From positions 1 to 22,884 of IMG/VR virus record IMGVR_UViG_3300044539_000040: 22,884 nt of DNA; one strand, 5' to 3'. The translations under genes and the position numbers were made by a program. The first letter of the stretch is position 1; the number at the start of each line of letters is the position of its first letter. Below the pieces are notes generated by a model. That model was given only the letters and a program-made list of their open reading frames with translations. It had not been told where the DNA came from and searched no databases. Source of the DNA: a virus. Below, piece after piece: positions 1 through 5,094 of this stretch.

Positions 1-89
1 GGTGATAACCCAATAGAATAAAAATTATCTAAATCAATTGATTCTGCTATTGCTTCTAATCTCACTATTAAACTTCTTACTTCTGTCAT
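1..89 (-). CDS. Small early protein, C-terminus cut by window edge
   Basis: An open frame runs from an ATG at 89 leftward out of the window (N-terminus MTEVRSLIVRLEAIAE, about 29 residues visible). It is helical-looking with no recognisable domain. The start is supported by its position: a copy of the repeated 43-bp promoter element lies 27 nt upstream, as for other genes of this arm, and the leader is A/T-rich without a Shine-Dalgarno sequence. Function unknown. Confidence 0.6.
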   Translation of the reverse strand, partial: MTEVRSLIVRLEAIAESIDLDNFYSIGLS

Positions 90-106
90 TTTATATATTT
101 TTATTT

Positions 107-150
107 GTTACATTTATATTATCATTTTGTTATCGTATTGTTATTGTAAC
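107..150 (-). promoter_or_regulatory. Repeated early promoter element, copy 1
   Basis: Minus strand reads TTACA-N5-AATACGA-N9-GATAATA, then TATAAATGTAAC. The outer ends form a perfect GTTACA/TGTAAC inverted repeat. It sits between the stop codon of the 108-aa gene and the ATG at 89, so it should drive the gene at the window edge. See copy 10 for the family description. Confidence 0.75.
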
Positions 151-476
151 TACGCTTTGATCCAAGTGAAATTCTCTTTTAAAGTTAAACCCTCAGCTCC
201 GTCGTATTCATCAATTATAAATTCTTTACCTTCAGGCACCCAACGAACATATAATCCATCAGCTCCCCCAAGATAAGTTCCTTCATATTCTTTTTCCATA
301 TATTCTTCAAATTCTTTAGTATTAACTTTATTATTTTCTACAAAGTCTACTATAATTGGGTCAAACAACGCCTCATCCGGCATGCCCCACGAACTCCATC
401 CTGCGCCATAACCAGCGGACACTAATACCGCAACTTCTCTGTAGCCATAGCCACTATCTTTATATCTTTTTTCCAT
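150..476 (-). CDS. Conserved-looking phage early protein, 108 aa, unknown function
   Basis: The product is 108 aa, soluble and acidic (many E/D in the second half), with a Gly/Trp-rich N-terminal segment (residues 16-31, VAVLVSAGYGAGWSSW). This segment resembles a motif I associate with uncharacterised tailed-phage proteins; I cannot name a family with certainty. The start codon overlaps the stop codon of the upstream 72-aa gene (TAATG), which suggests translational coupling in one leftward operon from the gene starting at 1618. The stop codon touches promoter copy 1. No catalytic motif or membrane segment is visible. Confidence 0.75.
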   Translation of the reverse strand: MEKRYKDSGYGYREVAVLVSAGYGAGWSSWGMPDEALFDPIIVDFVENNKVNTKEFEEYMEKEYEGTYLGGADGLYVRWVPEGKEFIIDEYDGAEGLTLKENFTWIKA

Positions 477-694
477 TATTCTACTACTTTTATAAAATCA
501 CCGTTTTTATTATACAATATATTCAATTCAAACTTATGGTCTAAGTGGCATATTATTTCGTTAATGTTAGCGAATGTTAATGCCATTGCAAATTTATCCG
601 AAGACGCAGTCAAGCCTTCCTCGCGAGCCAGCGTGTATAGCAAATCAACGCTGAGCTGATTACTATTACGCATTTTAATATATGCTTCTTTCAT
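476..694 (-). CDS. Small early protein, 72 aa, unknown function
   Basis: The 72-aa product (MKEAYIKMRNSNQLSVDL...) is predicted soluble, with an alpha-helical first half and a beta-like C-terminal end (ELNILYNKNGDFIKVV). Its start shares one base with the stop of the upstream gene and its stop shares one base with the downstream start (TAATG at both ends). This is strong evidence that the frame is real and part of a coupled operon. I do not recognise the family. Confidence 0.7.
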   Translation of the reverse strand: MKEAYIKMRNSNQLSVDLLYTLAREEGLTASSDKFAMALTFANINEIICHLDHKFELNILYNKNGDFIKVVE

Positions 695-885
695 TACTTT
701 TGTTTTAATGTTAAAGACTTAATTTTTTCAATCGCTTCGTCTACAACCATATCCACATAACCTGTAGTCATGATAGGGTTTTTACCTTCGGATTGGATTT
801 CTAATATATCCATTTTCATTTGTCTACGCATACACGCTAGTCCCTCAAGAACTAAATAATTTTCAAATCCGTTTAATTTTTTCAT
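694..885 (-). CDS. Small early protein, 63 aa, unknown function
   Basis: The frame is open upstream to a TTG at 912, but the first ATG is at 885 (MKKLNGFENYLVLEGLACMRRQMKMD). I prefer it because the TTG start would overlap the upstream gene by 16 nt whereas the ATG leaves an 11-nt gap. The product is a mostly helical, charged protein of 63 aa without recognisable domains. It ends by overlapping the next start (TAATG at 694). Confidence 0.65.
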   Translation of the reverse strand: MKKLNGFENYLVLEGLACMRRQMKMDILEIQSEGKNPIMTTGYVDMVVDEAIEKIKSLTLKQK

Positions 886-896
886 ATATCTTTTTT

Positions 897-1187
897 TTAA
901 ATTTGTTTCCAATCACCATTCCATAATTCGCCATTCAAAAACCATTCAAAGTTCTTTTGATTAATACGTACGCCACGTAATCCATTCAATCTCTCCTTAG
1001 TGGTATTACTTTGCCAACCGGCATTTGTAATTTTGATTACTCCTTTTTCTTTTATTGCAATTAAATTGCCAAATAAGAATAATTTAGTTGGGCCATTGAC
1101 TTGTACAGTCACTTGGGTATTACCGCCAAATATACCTTTGGCATCATTATAAAATGCATTCACACTATTTTGAGTTACTAATTTCAT
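897..1187 (-). CDS. Conserved phage-type protein with NAGW...TTKERLNGL motif, 96 aa
   Basis: The 96-aa product looks beta-rich: QVTVQVNGPTKLFLFGNLIA at about residues 25-44, then ITNAGWQSNTTKERLNGL (53-70), then WFLNGELWNGDW. The combination of a small beta domain with a conserved NAGW-x-S-N-TTKERLN stretch is one I associate with uncharacterised small proteins common in phages of many hosts. The biochemical role is unknown. It sits in the leftward operon directly after the 82-aa gene (1 nt between genes). Confidence 0.75.
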   Translation of the reverse strand: MKLVTQNSVNAFYNDAKGIFGGNTQVTVQVNGPTKLFLFGNLIAIKEKGVIKITNAGWQSNTTKERLNGLRGVRINQKNFEWFLNGELWNGDWKQI

Positions 1188-1188
1188 A

Positions 1189-1437
1189 TTAATATTTTTC
1201 TTTAATTTCTGTTAATGTTAAGTTGTAGTGGTTCCATAATCTTGTTTTACTAAATACGCTCGCTTTCGCCCCATATGACGATTTCATTTTAGTCTTTACT
1301 TGCTTATAATCTTCGCTAGTAAAACTTTTACATAGACCATCTATATTAACCGCATTGATCCGGTTTGCTTTATTACGTGCTTTCTTTTCTTCAAGATATT
1401 GACACGCTTCTTTCATATTGTTCGCTATTACTATCAT
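1189..1437 (-). CDS. Small basic early protein, 82 aa, unknown function
   Basis: The 82-aa product is Lys/Arg-rich (e.g. EEKKARNKANR, QVKTKMKSS) with no membrane segment, and could bind nucleic acid on charge grounds only. The start at 1437 lies 1 nt beyond the stop of the 59-aa gene upstream, and the stop is 1 nt before the next gene, consistent with an operon. I do not recognise the family. Confidence 0.65.
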   Translation of the reverse strand: MIVIANNMKEACQYLEEKKARNKANRINAVNIDGLCKSFTSEDYKQVKTKMKSSYGAKASVFSKTRLWNHYNLTLTEIKEKY

Positions 1438-1438
1438 A

Positions 1439-1618
1439 CTATTGTTTGATTATATAAGTTAAACCTTTGAAGTTGAACCACTGAGCCGTACCGGATTGAT
1501 CTTTATCGCTATTGTAGATGAAGCCAAAACTTTGAGGCAACTCGCCTACGGTATAAGGCGTGTATAGCACACCGTTCACTTTAATAAAATTGTTCTTTAA
1601 AAATTTAATGTTAGCCAT
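1439..1618 (-). CDS. Small early protein, 59 aa, first gene of the left operon
   Basis: ATG at 1618 opens a 59-residue frame (MANIKFLKNNFIKVNGVLYT...GLTYIIKQ) ending in TAG. It looks beta-rich: an N-x-F-I-K-V-N-G-V-L-Y-T strand pair, then FGFIYNSDKDQSGTAQWFNFKGLTY. It is placed exactly between promoter copy 2 (27 nt upstream of the ATG) and the next gene (1 nt gap). It therefore fills what would otherwise be a gap, and probably begins the transcript that runs to 150. Function unknown. Confidence 0.7.
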   Translation of the reverse strand: MANIKFLKNNFIKVNGVLYTPYTVGELPQSFGFIYNSDKDQSGTAQWFNFKGLTYIIKQ

Positions 1619-1635
1619 AGTTTAATTATTTATTT

Positions 1636-1678
1636 GTTACATTTATATTATCAATTCTTTATCGTGTTGTGATTGTAA
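1636..1678 (-). promoter_or_regulatory. Repeated early promoter element, copy 2
   Basis: Minus strand: TTACA-N5-AACACGA-N9-GATAATA followed by TATAAATGTAAC. It precedes the ATG at 1618 and would serve the seven-gene run down to 150. It directly abuts the stop of the 75-aa gene at 1680. Confidence 0.75.
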
Positions 1679-1679
1679 A

Positions 1680-1907
1680 TTAATCTTTACTTGTATTACT
1701 ATCTTTAAAGAAAGACTCAACCGCTTTATCCGTAATTGCTTGGCGTTCTATTTGATTAGGTTCATCCGCTAACACTTCCAATGCCCAATCGATCAATCTA
1801 CCATAATCATCGGTGTGAAATTCTCTATTGTTAATTAAAACTTTATACATTATTACATCCGGATAATACGGATTTGTATACTCTACTACTTCAAAATCTC
1901 CTATCAT
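1680..1907 (-). CDS. Small acidic early protein, 75 aa, unknown function
   Basis: The 75-aa product starts MIGDFEVVEYTNPYYPDV and contains a beta-strand-rich N-terminal half followed by a helix (RLIDWALEVLADEPNQIERQ). It is soluble, acidic and without cysteines. It lies 10 nt downstream of the 35-aa Cys-rich gene and ends immediately before promoter copy 2, so it closes the transcript that begins at promoter copy 3. I do not recognise the family. Confidence 0.7.
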   Translation of the reverse strand: MIGDFEVVEYTNPYYPDVIMYKVLINNREFHTDDYGRLIDWALEVLADEPNQIERQAITDKAVESFFKDSNTSKD

Positions 1908-1917
1908 AATTCTTTAT

Positions 1918-2025
1918 TTAATATTCATCTTCACATTCATTCCAATCAGCGTGTTCGCCACAATCCGGACATATATCTATATCATCTGAACAACTTGAGT
2001 ACGCTCCACAACAATCACTTTCCAT
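1918..2025 (-). CDS. 35-aa Cys-rich mini-protein, possible zinc-binding
   Basis: ATG at 2025 opens a 35-residue frame (MESDCCGAYSSCSDDIDICP, then DCGEHADWNECEDEY). Cysteines at residues 5, 6, 12, 19, 22 and 31 include a CPDC pair (C19-x2-C22) preceded by CC (5-6), and a His at 25. This is compatible with a very small zinc-ribbon-like fold, as seen in other tiny phage proteins. The sequence is strongly acidic. It lies between the 32-aa frame and the 75-aa gene in a consistent leftward order. The coding claim rests on composition and placement only. Confidence 0.6.
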   Translation of the reverse strand: MESDCCGAYSSCSDDIDICPDCGEHADWNECEDEY

Positions 2026-2052
2026 AATTTATCTATTTTTTATTTGTTTATA

Positions 2053-2151
2053 CTAACTTCTTAGGGCAATAGCCGCGTATTTCGCTTGAATTAAGAACTC
2101 TTTTTTAATGGTTAATAATACCACTCTAATCGCACTTGAATAACTTCTCAT
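2053..2151 (-). CDS. Putative 32-aa basic peptide
   Basis: A short frame (MRSYSSAIRVVLLTIKKEFL, then IQAKYAAIALRS) follows promoter copy 3 with the leader AACAAATAAAT that other genes of this arm also have. It is a single amphipathic or hydrophobic helix with basic residues. No family is recognised. Being so short it could be chance, but otherwise promoter copy 3 would have a leader of more than 100 nt. Confidence 0.45.
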   Translation of the reverse strand: MRSYSSAIRVVLLTIKKEFLIQAKYAAIALRS

Positions 2152-2175
2152 ATTTATTTGTTTTAGTTTGTTTTT

Positions 2176-2218
2176 GTTACACTTATATTATCATTTCAAC
2201 ATCGTATTGTTATTGTAA
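2176..2218 (-). promoter_or_regulatory. Repeated early promoter element, copy 3
   Basis: Minus strand: TTACA-N5-AATACGA-N9-GATAATA then TATAAGTGTAAC. It is located 34 nt (from the GATAATA box) before the ATG at 2151 and would transcribe the 32-, 35- and 75-aa frames. Confidence 0.75.
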
Positions 2219-2274
2219 GTAGGTTGAACTCTATTTGCTTAAATTAAAGTTAAGGCAGGTATAATGAAGAAGCT

Positions 2275-2592
2275 CTACTTACGTTGCATTATTTGCACCA
2301 AATACCCGGTTTCTCGCTCATCACGTAGGCTTGTATATTGATGATAAGCCCAAATTGCTTGATTTACTCGATCTAGCTCGGTTATTCCGCCAAGATAGTA
2401 CTTTACGCCATTGTAGAAGTCGGTTAGGTCATGATCGATGTCATTATAGTGCTCGACGAAATGCTCTAACTCATCTCCTTGCATGTAGTTAAGTCCTACA
2501 ACTTCGTTGCCTTCTTTCATTATTAAGATATGTCGGTCATCGCCGTGGCTGAAGTAGATTTCGCTACTTGTAATTAATTTATATTCTTCCAT
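2275..2592 (-). CDS. Early protein, 105 aa, unknown function
   Basis: The 105-aa acidic soluble product starts MEEYKLITSSEIYFSHGDDR. A beta-like N-terminal half (HILIMKEGNEVVGLNYM) is followed by a helical half rich in H, D and E (HFVEHYNDIDHDLTDFYNGV). It is a single-gene transcription unit: promoter copy 4 lies just upstream and promoter copy 3 about 57 nt downstream of its stop. No domain is recognised. Confidence 0.7.
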   Translation of the reverse strand: MEEYKLITSSEIYFSHGDDRHILIMKEGNEVVGLNYMQGDELEHFVEHYNDIDHDLTDFYNGVKYYLGGITELDRVNQAIWAYHQYTSLRDERETGYLVQIMQRK

Positions 2593-2624
2593 TTTTAATT
2601 TATTTAAGTTATTATTGTTATTTT

Positions 2625-2667
2625 GTTACATCTATATTATCATTTTAGTATCGTGTTTGTCTTGTAA
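2625..2667 (-). promoter_or_regulatory. Repeated early promoter element, copy 4
   Basis: Minus strand: TTACA-N5-AACACGA-N9-GATAATA then TATAGATGTAAC. The GATAATA box is 42 nt upstream of the ATG at 2592. Confidence 0.75.
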
Positions 2668-2738
2668 GGGATCAAATGGGTATATTTGGAATATAGGTAG
2701 GACGGAGTCTACTCTTTCGATCGTTATCTCAACGTCAG

Positions 2739-2781
2739 ACTACACATATATTATCATTTGGGAGTCGTATTCTTGTTGTAA
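2739..2781 (-). promoter_or_regulatory. Repeated early promoter element, copy 5 (orphan)
   Basis: Minus strand: TTACA-N5-AATACGA-N9-GATAATA, with intact spacing but without the GTTAC end of the outer dyad. No open frame longer than a few codons starts within 60 nt downstream. It could provide a tandem upstream promoter for the 105-aa gene, or make a short untranslated RNA; the next 70 nt contain an AGTCT/AGACT dyad around a CGATCG. Confidence 0.65.
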
Positions 2782-2795
2782 GGGGTTTTAGCGGA

Positions 2796-2817
2796 TGCTA
2801 TACGCGTTGCTATACAC
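2796..2817. repeat. Paired TGCTATAC box upstream of promoter copy 5
   Basis: TGCTATACGC, two bases, then TGCTATACAC: two direct boxes 12 nt apart start to start, about one helical turn. It ends up 14 nt upstream (minus-strand sense) of promoter copy 5. A near-identical pair is found beside promoter copies 9 and 10. Possible binding site of an activator or repressor. Confidence 0.6.
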
Positions 2818-2840
2818 GAGTGTTTGGGTAAACACGTGTA
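2813..2840 (-). terminator. Possible stem-loop terminator
   Basis: TACAC (2813-2817) and GTGTTT (2820-2825) pair with AAACAC (2830-2835) and GTGTA (2836-2840), with a GGGT loop and a two-base bulge. It lies 55 nt beyond the stop of the 83-aa gene at 2895. No U-tract follows, so factor-independent termination is uncertain; it may instead be part of the regulatory cluster. Confidence 0.35.
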
Positions 2841-2842
2841 AA

Positions 2843-2891
2843 AGTGTGACACTAGGCTATTAAGGTATAAATAATAGGCTAACGTCGCACT
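2843..2891. repeat. 49-bp dyad element, copy A
   Basis: AGTGTGAC at 2843-2850 and GTCGCACT at 2884-2891 form inverted arms (one mismatch). Inside, CTATTA and TAATAG form a second nested inverted repeat around an A/T-rich core, and TAGGCTA occurs twice directly. The right half (TAGGCTAAYGTCRCACT) is shared with copy B at 5717-5766. It follows the stop of the 83-aa gene by 3 nt. It could be an operator, terminator or replication site. Confidence 0.6.
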
Positions 2892-2894
2892 ATT

Positions 2895-3146
2895 TTACTC
2901 ACCCTCAGGTCCAGATGAGTACTCCATATAGATTGTATCTTTAGTTTGATTATAATACATATCTACTTTTAATTCAAAACCTCTGTGAGGTGGATTAGTT
3001 CGATCATTCCAATAGAATGCTGGTATGTTACCAGGTTCTTTCGCTTTATCGATTTGTGATAAATCATATTTTGAATCTATTGCAGTTGCAATTAGCATTC
3101 CGATCACAATGCCAACGCCTGCGCTTAAAATTGATAGTCTTTTCAT
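2895..3146 (-). CDS. Small membrane-anchored protein, 83 aa
   Basis: N-terminal residues MKRLSILSAGVGIVIGMLIA (with TA) form a basic start plus one hydrophobic segment of about 17 residues, either a signal anchor or an uncleaved signal peptide. The remaining 60 residues are polar with an aromatic, Pro-rich stretch (FYWNDRTNPPHRG). An N-in, C-out single-pass protein in the inner membrane is likely. A role at the cell envelope, for example superinfection exclusion, is possible but not shown. The gene follows the 75-aa frame after a 1-nt gap, in the transcript from promoter copy 6. Confidence 0.65.
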   Translation of the reverse strand: MKRLSILSAGVGIVIGMLIATAIDSKYDLSQIDKAKEPGNIPAFYWNDRTNPPHRGFELKVDMYYNQTKDTIYMEYSSGPEGE

Positions 3147-3147
3147 G

Positions 3148-3375
3148 TTAGTTTAATTTATAGGTTACAATGTTTCTGATACTTTCGATTGATATAGTAT
3201 AATCGGATCCGTCTCGTTCGTACACAGTCATAGTTTTACTTGCTGGATTCAGTAATAACTCATTCTTATTGAAACTCGGGTTAGGCCAGAAGCTAGGATG
3301 TTGTATAGCATCCGCATTAGTTAGTAATTTGTACAATTCGGCTGCATTTGTAGCAGTGTTTTTAATTAGGCTCAT
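3148..3375 (-). CDS. Small early protein, 75 aa, unknown function
   Basis: The frame is open back to 3423, but the ATG at 3375 (MSLIKNTATNAAELYKLLTN) is preferred. It has the usual A/T-rich leader (AATAAATATATAAAT) and avoids overlap with the upstream gene ending at 3396. The product has an N-terminal helix followed by beta-like segments (KTMTVYERDGSDYTISIESI), compatible with a small alpha/beta fold. No family is recognised. Confidence 0.6.
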   Translation of the reverse strand: MSLIKNTATNAAELYKLLTNADAIQHPSFWPNPSFNKNELLLNPASKTMTVYERDGSDYTISIESIRNIVTYKLN

Positions 3376-3395
3376 ATTTATATATTTATTAGTTA

Positions 3396-3644
3396 TTAAT
3401 CGTTTAAGTGTTCTAATGCACATTCGAATGCATAGTCATAATCTATTTCAAACATTTCGTCTCTACGAGCATTTAGCAACTTACATTGATCGTTAGTAAA
3501 AGCCGATGCTTCAAAACCTGATGAATGACTTAATATGTCTTCAGCTTCATCGTCAAAATGATACATCATATCATTATCAAATAGGTTAGTAATGTAGTTT
3601 GCAATGTCTTGCTTAGATTCAATTTTGTTTTGTAAGAATTTCAT
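3396..3644 (-). CDS. Small acidic early protein, 82 aa
   Basis: I place the start at the ATG at 3644 (MKFLQNKIESKQDIANYITN). The frame extends seven codons further to a TTG that lies right next to the GATAATA box of promoter copy 6, so transcripts would hardly include it. The protein is strongly acidic and helical (DNDMMYHFDDEAEDIL, DEMFEIDYDYAFECALEHL). The acidic character invites comparison with DNA mimics, but that is speculation. Confidence 0.65.
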   Translation of the reverse strand: MKFLQNKIESKQDIANYITNLFDNDMMYHFDDEAEDILSHSSGFEASAFTNDQCKLLNARRDEMFEIDYDYAFECALEHLND

Positions 3645-3658
3645 AGTATTTGTTTTTA

Positions 3659-3701
3659 TATTCAATTATATTATCGTTTGTTGATCGTATTTACTTTGTA
3701 A
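3659..3701 (-). promoter_or_regulatory. Repeated early promoter element, copy 6
   Basis: Minus strand: TTACA-N5-AATACGA-N9-GATAATA, with a degenerate downstream end (TTGAATA instead of ATGTAAC). It is the copy closest to its gene: 24 nt from the box to the ATG at 3644. A single TGCTATACAC box (minus strand sense reversed, at 3706-3715) lies 4 nt upstream. Confidence 0.7.
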
Positions 3702-3735
3702 GAAAGTGTATAGCATTTTTGTTTTATTCTAAAAC

Positions 3736-4095
3736 CTACTTTTCAGTAGATTCTAGAACTTCAACAGTAGCCAGATGTCTAACATTACTTGGCATATCAG
3801 TAGATTGTGACCAATATTGTCTTTTGATCCAACATGGCATTATAGATAGTTTAGGCAACATAACTTTTAATACTTCATCATGATTGTAAGTTATCTTTTG
3901 ATTTTTGTTGTTAACAAAAGTTATTACTTGATTTCTACCTAGCCAACTTTTTCTTACTACAAAGTTAGCTCGTTCGATCTTAGGATAGATCAAAGCCAAG
4001 TCTTCAGGACTTAATTTAGCTATCGCTTCAGTTAATAATTCTTTGTTAGTTTTTACAACTACTACTTCTACTACTTCTTTTTTAAATTTGTTCAT
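3736..4095 (-). CDS. Early protein, 119 aa, unknown function
   Basis: This is the longest gene of the left arm. N-terminus MNKFKKEVVEVVVVKTNKEL is followed by a helix (LLTEAIAKLSPEDLALIYPKIE) and a basic beta-like segment (NFVVRKSWLGRNQVITFVNN). The mixture of helix and basic strands would fit a nucleic-acid-binding protein, but no named fold is recognisable. It is a single-gene unit between promoter copies 7 and 6. Confidence 0.7.
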   Translation of the reverse strand: MNKFKKEVVEVVVVKTNKELLTEAIAKLSPEDLALIYPKIERANFVVRKSWLGRNQVITFVNNKNQKITYNHDEVLKVMLPKLSIMPCWIKRQYWSQSTDMPSNVRHLATVEVLESTEK

Positions 4096-4127
4096 CTTTA
4101 TTATATTTAATTTGTTATTTATTATTT

Positions 4128-4170
4128 GTTACATTTATATTATCAATTACTAGTCGTATCTAGACTGTAA
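4128..4170 (-). promoter_or_regulatory. Repeated early promoter element, copy 7
   Basis: Minus strand: TTACA-N5-GATACGA-N9-GATAATA then TATAAATGTAAC. The GATAATA box is 42 nt upstream of the ATG at 4095. Confidence 0.75.
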
Positions 4171-4171
4171 G

Positions 4172-4327
4172 TTATATTATATTTAATTCTATTAATATTG
4201 ATTCTATTATATCTTCTTCTAAGAATAATTCTTCATCATAGTCTAATTTTAAAAGTTCTATTTGATCTTTTATTTCTTGAAGTTGGTTAGGATATTTATT
4301 TACTATTAATTGTTCTATTCTAGTCAT
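4172..4327 (-). CDS. Small acidic helical protein, 51 aa
   Basis: ATG at 4327 opens a 51-residue frame (MTRIEQLIVNKYPNQLQEIK...), ending TAA at 4172. It is very acidic and Leu/Ile-rich with a heptad-like pattern (LLKLDYDEELFLEEDIIESI), so a short coiled coil or helical hairpin is likely. It forms its own unit between promoter copies 8 and 7. Function unknown. Confidence 0.65.
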   Translation of the reverse strand: MTRIEQLIVNKYPNQLQEIKDQIELLKLDYDEELFLEEDIIESILIELNII

Positions 4328-4354
4328 GTTATTTTATTTATTTATTATTATTTA

Positions 4355-4397
4355 CTTACATTTATATTATCATTCTTTGATCGTATTAAGACTGTAG
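4355..4397 (-). promoter_or_regulatory. Repeated early promoter element, copy 8
   Basis: Minus strand: CTACA-N5-AATACGA-N9-GATAATA then TATAAATGTAAG. The GATAATA box is 37 nt upstream of the ATG at 4327. Confidence 0.75.
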
Positions 4398-4401
4398 AGG
4401 A

Positions 4402-4578
4402 TTATAAGACTTTATATTTATAAAGATTTCTAGTCAATAATTTATCAACTTCTTCTAAGTCTTTTGGATTTATTATTAAATTATTATTTAATATATAAAA
4501 AGAATTATTTAATTTGTTAGAATTAATTAATATAGAATTAATTAAAGATTTAAAGTTTTTGTTAATTTTTAAAGTCAT
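4402..4578 (-). CDS. Small Asn/Leu/Lys-rich protein, 58 aa
   Basis: ATG at 4578 opens a 58-residue frame (MTLKINKNFKSLINSILINS...) ending TAA. Composition is extreme (Asn, Leu, Ile and Lys make up most residues), partly reflecting A/T-rich DNA, so the reading frame is supported mainly by its position between promoter copies 9 and 8. No domain is recognised. Confidence 0.6.
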   Translation of the reverse strand: MTLKINKNFKSLINSILINSNKLNNSFYILNNNLIINPKDLEEVDKLLTRNLYKYKVL

Positions 4579-4611
4579 TTTATTTTATTTATTTGTTATT
4601 ATTAATTTCTT

Positions 4612-4654
4612 TATTCAAATATATTATCATTTTAACCTCGTGTCCTGACTGTAA
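4612..4654 (-). promoter_or_regulatory. Repeated early promoter element, copy 9
   Basis: Minus strand: TTACA-N5-GACACGA-N9-GATAATA, downstream end TTTGAAT in place of ATGTAAC. The GATAATA box is 43 nt upstream of the ATG at 4578. A paired TGCTATAC repeat begins 7 nt further upstream. Confidence 0.7.
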
Positions 4655-4661
4655 GGGTTTT

Positions 4662-4684
4662 TGCTATACGCAAATGCTATACAC
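4662..4684. repeat. Paired TGCTATAC box upstream of promoter copy 9
   Basis: TGCTATACGC, three bases, then TGCTATACAC, 13 nt start to start, followed directly by a small ACACC/GGTGT stem (4680-4692). It lies between the stop of the 53-aa gene and promoter copy 9. Confidence 0.6.
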
Positions 4685-4713
4685 CTTCGGTGTTTACACA
4701 CCTCCGGTTTGTA

Positions 4714-4875
4714 TTAGTAATAGATCCCGAACGTTACATTCGAGAATTCTCCCATGATCAATCCGATCACTACTCTCGTGAATCCGACAACGAACATACT
4801 TGTGAGTACGATTTGATATCCGACAATTACACGTTTAATAATTGTTACTTTGTTAATGTTGTTGAATGATCTCAT
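4714..4875 (-). CDS. Small membrane protein, 53 aa
   Basis: ATG at 4875 opens a 53-residue frame (MRSFNNINKVTIIKRVIVGY...FGIYY). A hydrophobic stretch of about 25 residues (IVGYQIVLTSMFVVGFTRVV and onward, residues 17-41) predicts one or two membrane passes after a basic N-terminus. The start overlaps the stop of the upstream gene (ATGA), which supports translational coupling and the reality of both tiny frames. Function unknown. Confidence 0.6.
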   Translation of the reverse strand: MRSFNNINKVTIIKRVIVGYQIVLTSMFVVGFTRVVIGLIMGEFSNVTFGIYY

Positions 4876-5030
4876 AGTGTTATTTGTTTAAGTAATTGAT
4901 TAATGATTTTGTTTATATCTTTTTTGTTGGTTAAATGGTAATGAGAATAGAAGACATTGTTTTTGTTAATGACTAAGTCATAGAGTTTGTATTGAGATGA
5001 GTAGTAGATTTGGAATGTGAAATAAGACAT
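4872..5030 (-). CDS. Small Tyr/Asn-rich protein, 52 aa, first gene of left arm
   Basis: ATG at 5030 opens a 52-residue frame (MSYFTFQIYYSSQYKLYDLV...LLKQITL), ending in a TGA that overlaps the next start. Beta-like aromatic N-terminal half, helical C-terminal end (KKDINKIINQLLKQ). It is the gene nearest the divergent centre on the leftward side, 27 nt below the box of promoter copy 10. No family is recognised. Confidence 0.6.
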   Translation of the reverse strand: MSYFTFQIYYSSQYKLYDLVINKNNVFYSHYHLTNKKDINKIINQLLKQITL

Positions 5031-5047
5031 AAGATAAGTTTTAATTG

Positions 5048-5090
5048 GTTACATATATATTATCATAATAACCTCGTATTCGTCTTGTAG
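5048..5090 (-). promoter_or_regulatory. Repeated early promoter element, copy 10 (family description)
   Basis: Minus strand: CTACA-N5-AATACGA-N9-GATAATA then TATATATGTAAC. All ten copies (43 bp) keep the three blocks at exactly the same spacing while the spacer bases vary, which is what a protein-recognised promoter shows and a recent duplication does not. GATAATA would be the -10-like box, with a start site a few bases downstream and leaders of roughly 15-35 nt. The Bacteroidota primary sigma consensus (TTTG, then TAnnTTTG) is absent, so a phage RNA polymerase or a phage-modified holoenzyme is likely. This copy drives the 52- and 53-aa genes. Confidence 0.75.
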
Positions 5091-5094
5091 GGAG

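Larger units (their letters stand above)
2593..2894. other. Intergenic control region, 302 bp, no coding frame
   Basis: No credible gene lies here. From left to right it holds promoter copy 4, about 70 bp of unassigned sequence, promoter copy 5, a paired TGCTATAC repeat, a GTGTTT/AAACAC stem-loop, and a 49-bp dyad element that is repeated at 5717-5766. Such density of control elements is second only to the divergent centre of the window. Confidence 0.6.

Noticed and set aside
107-5090. CRISPR array made of the repeated 43-bp elements
   Set aside because: Copies are irregularly spaced, always intergenic, separated by genes and have variable spacer bases inside the unit; a promoter family explains them better.
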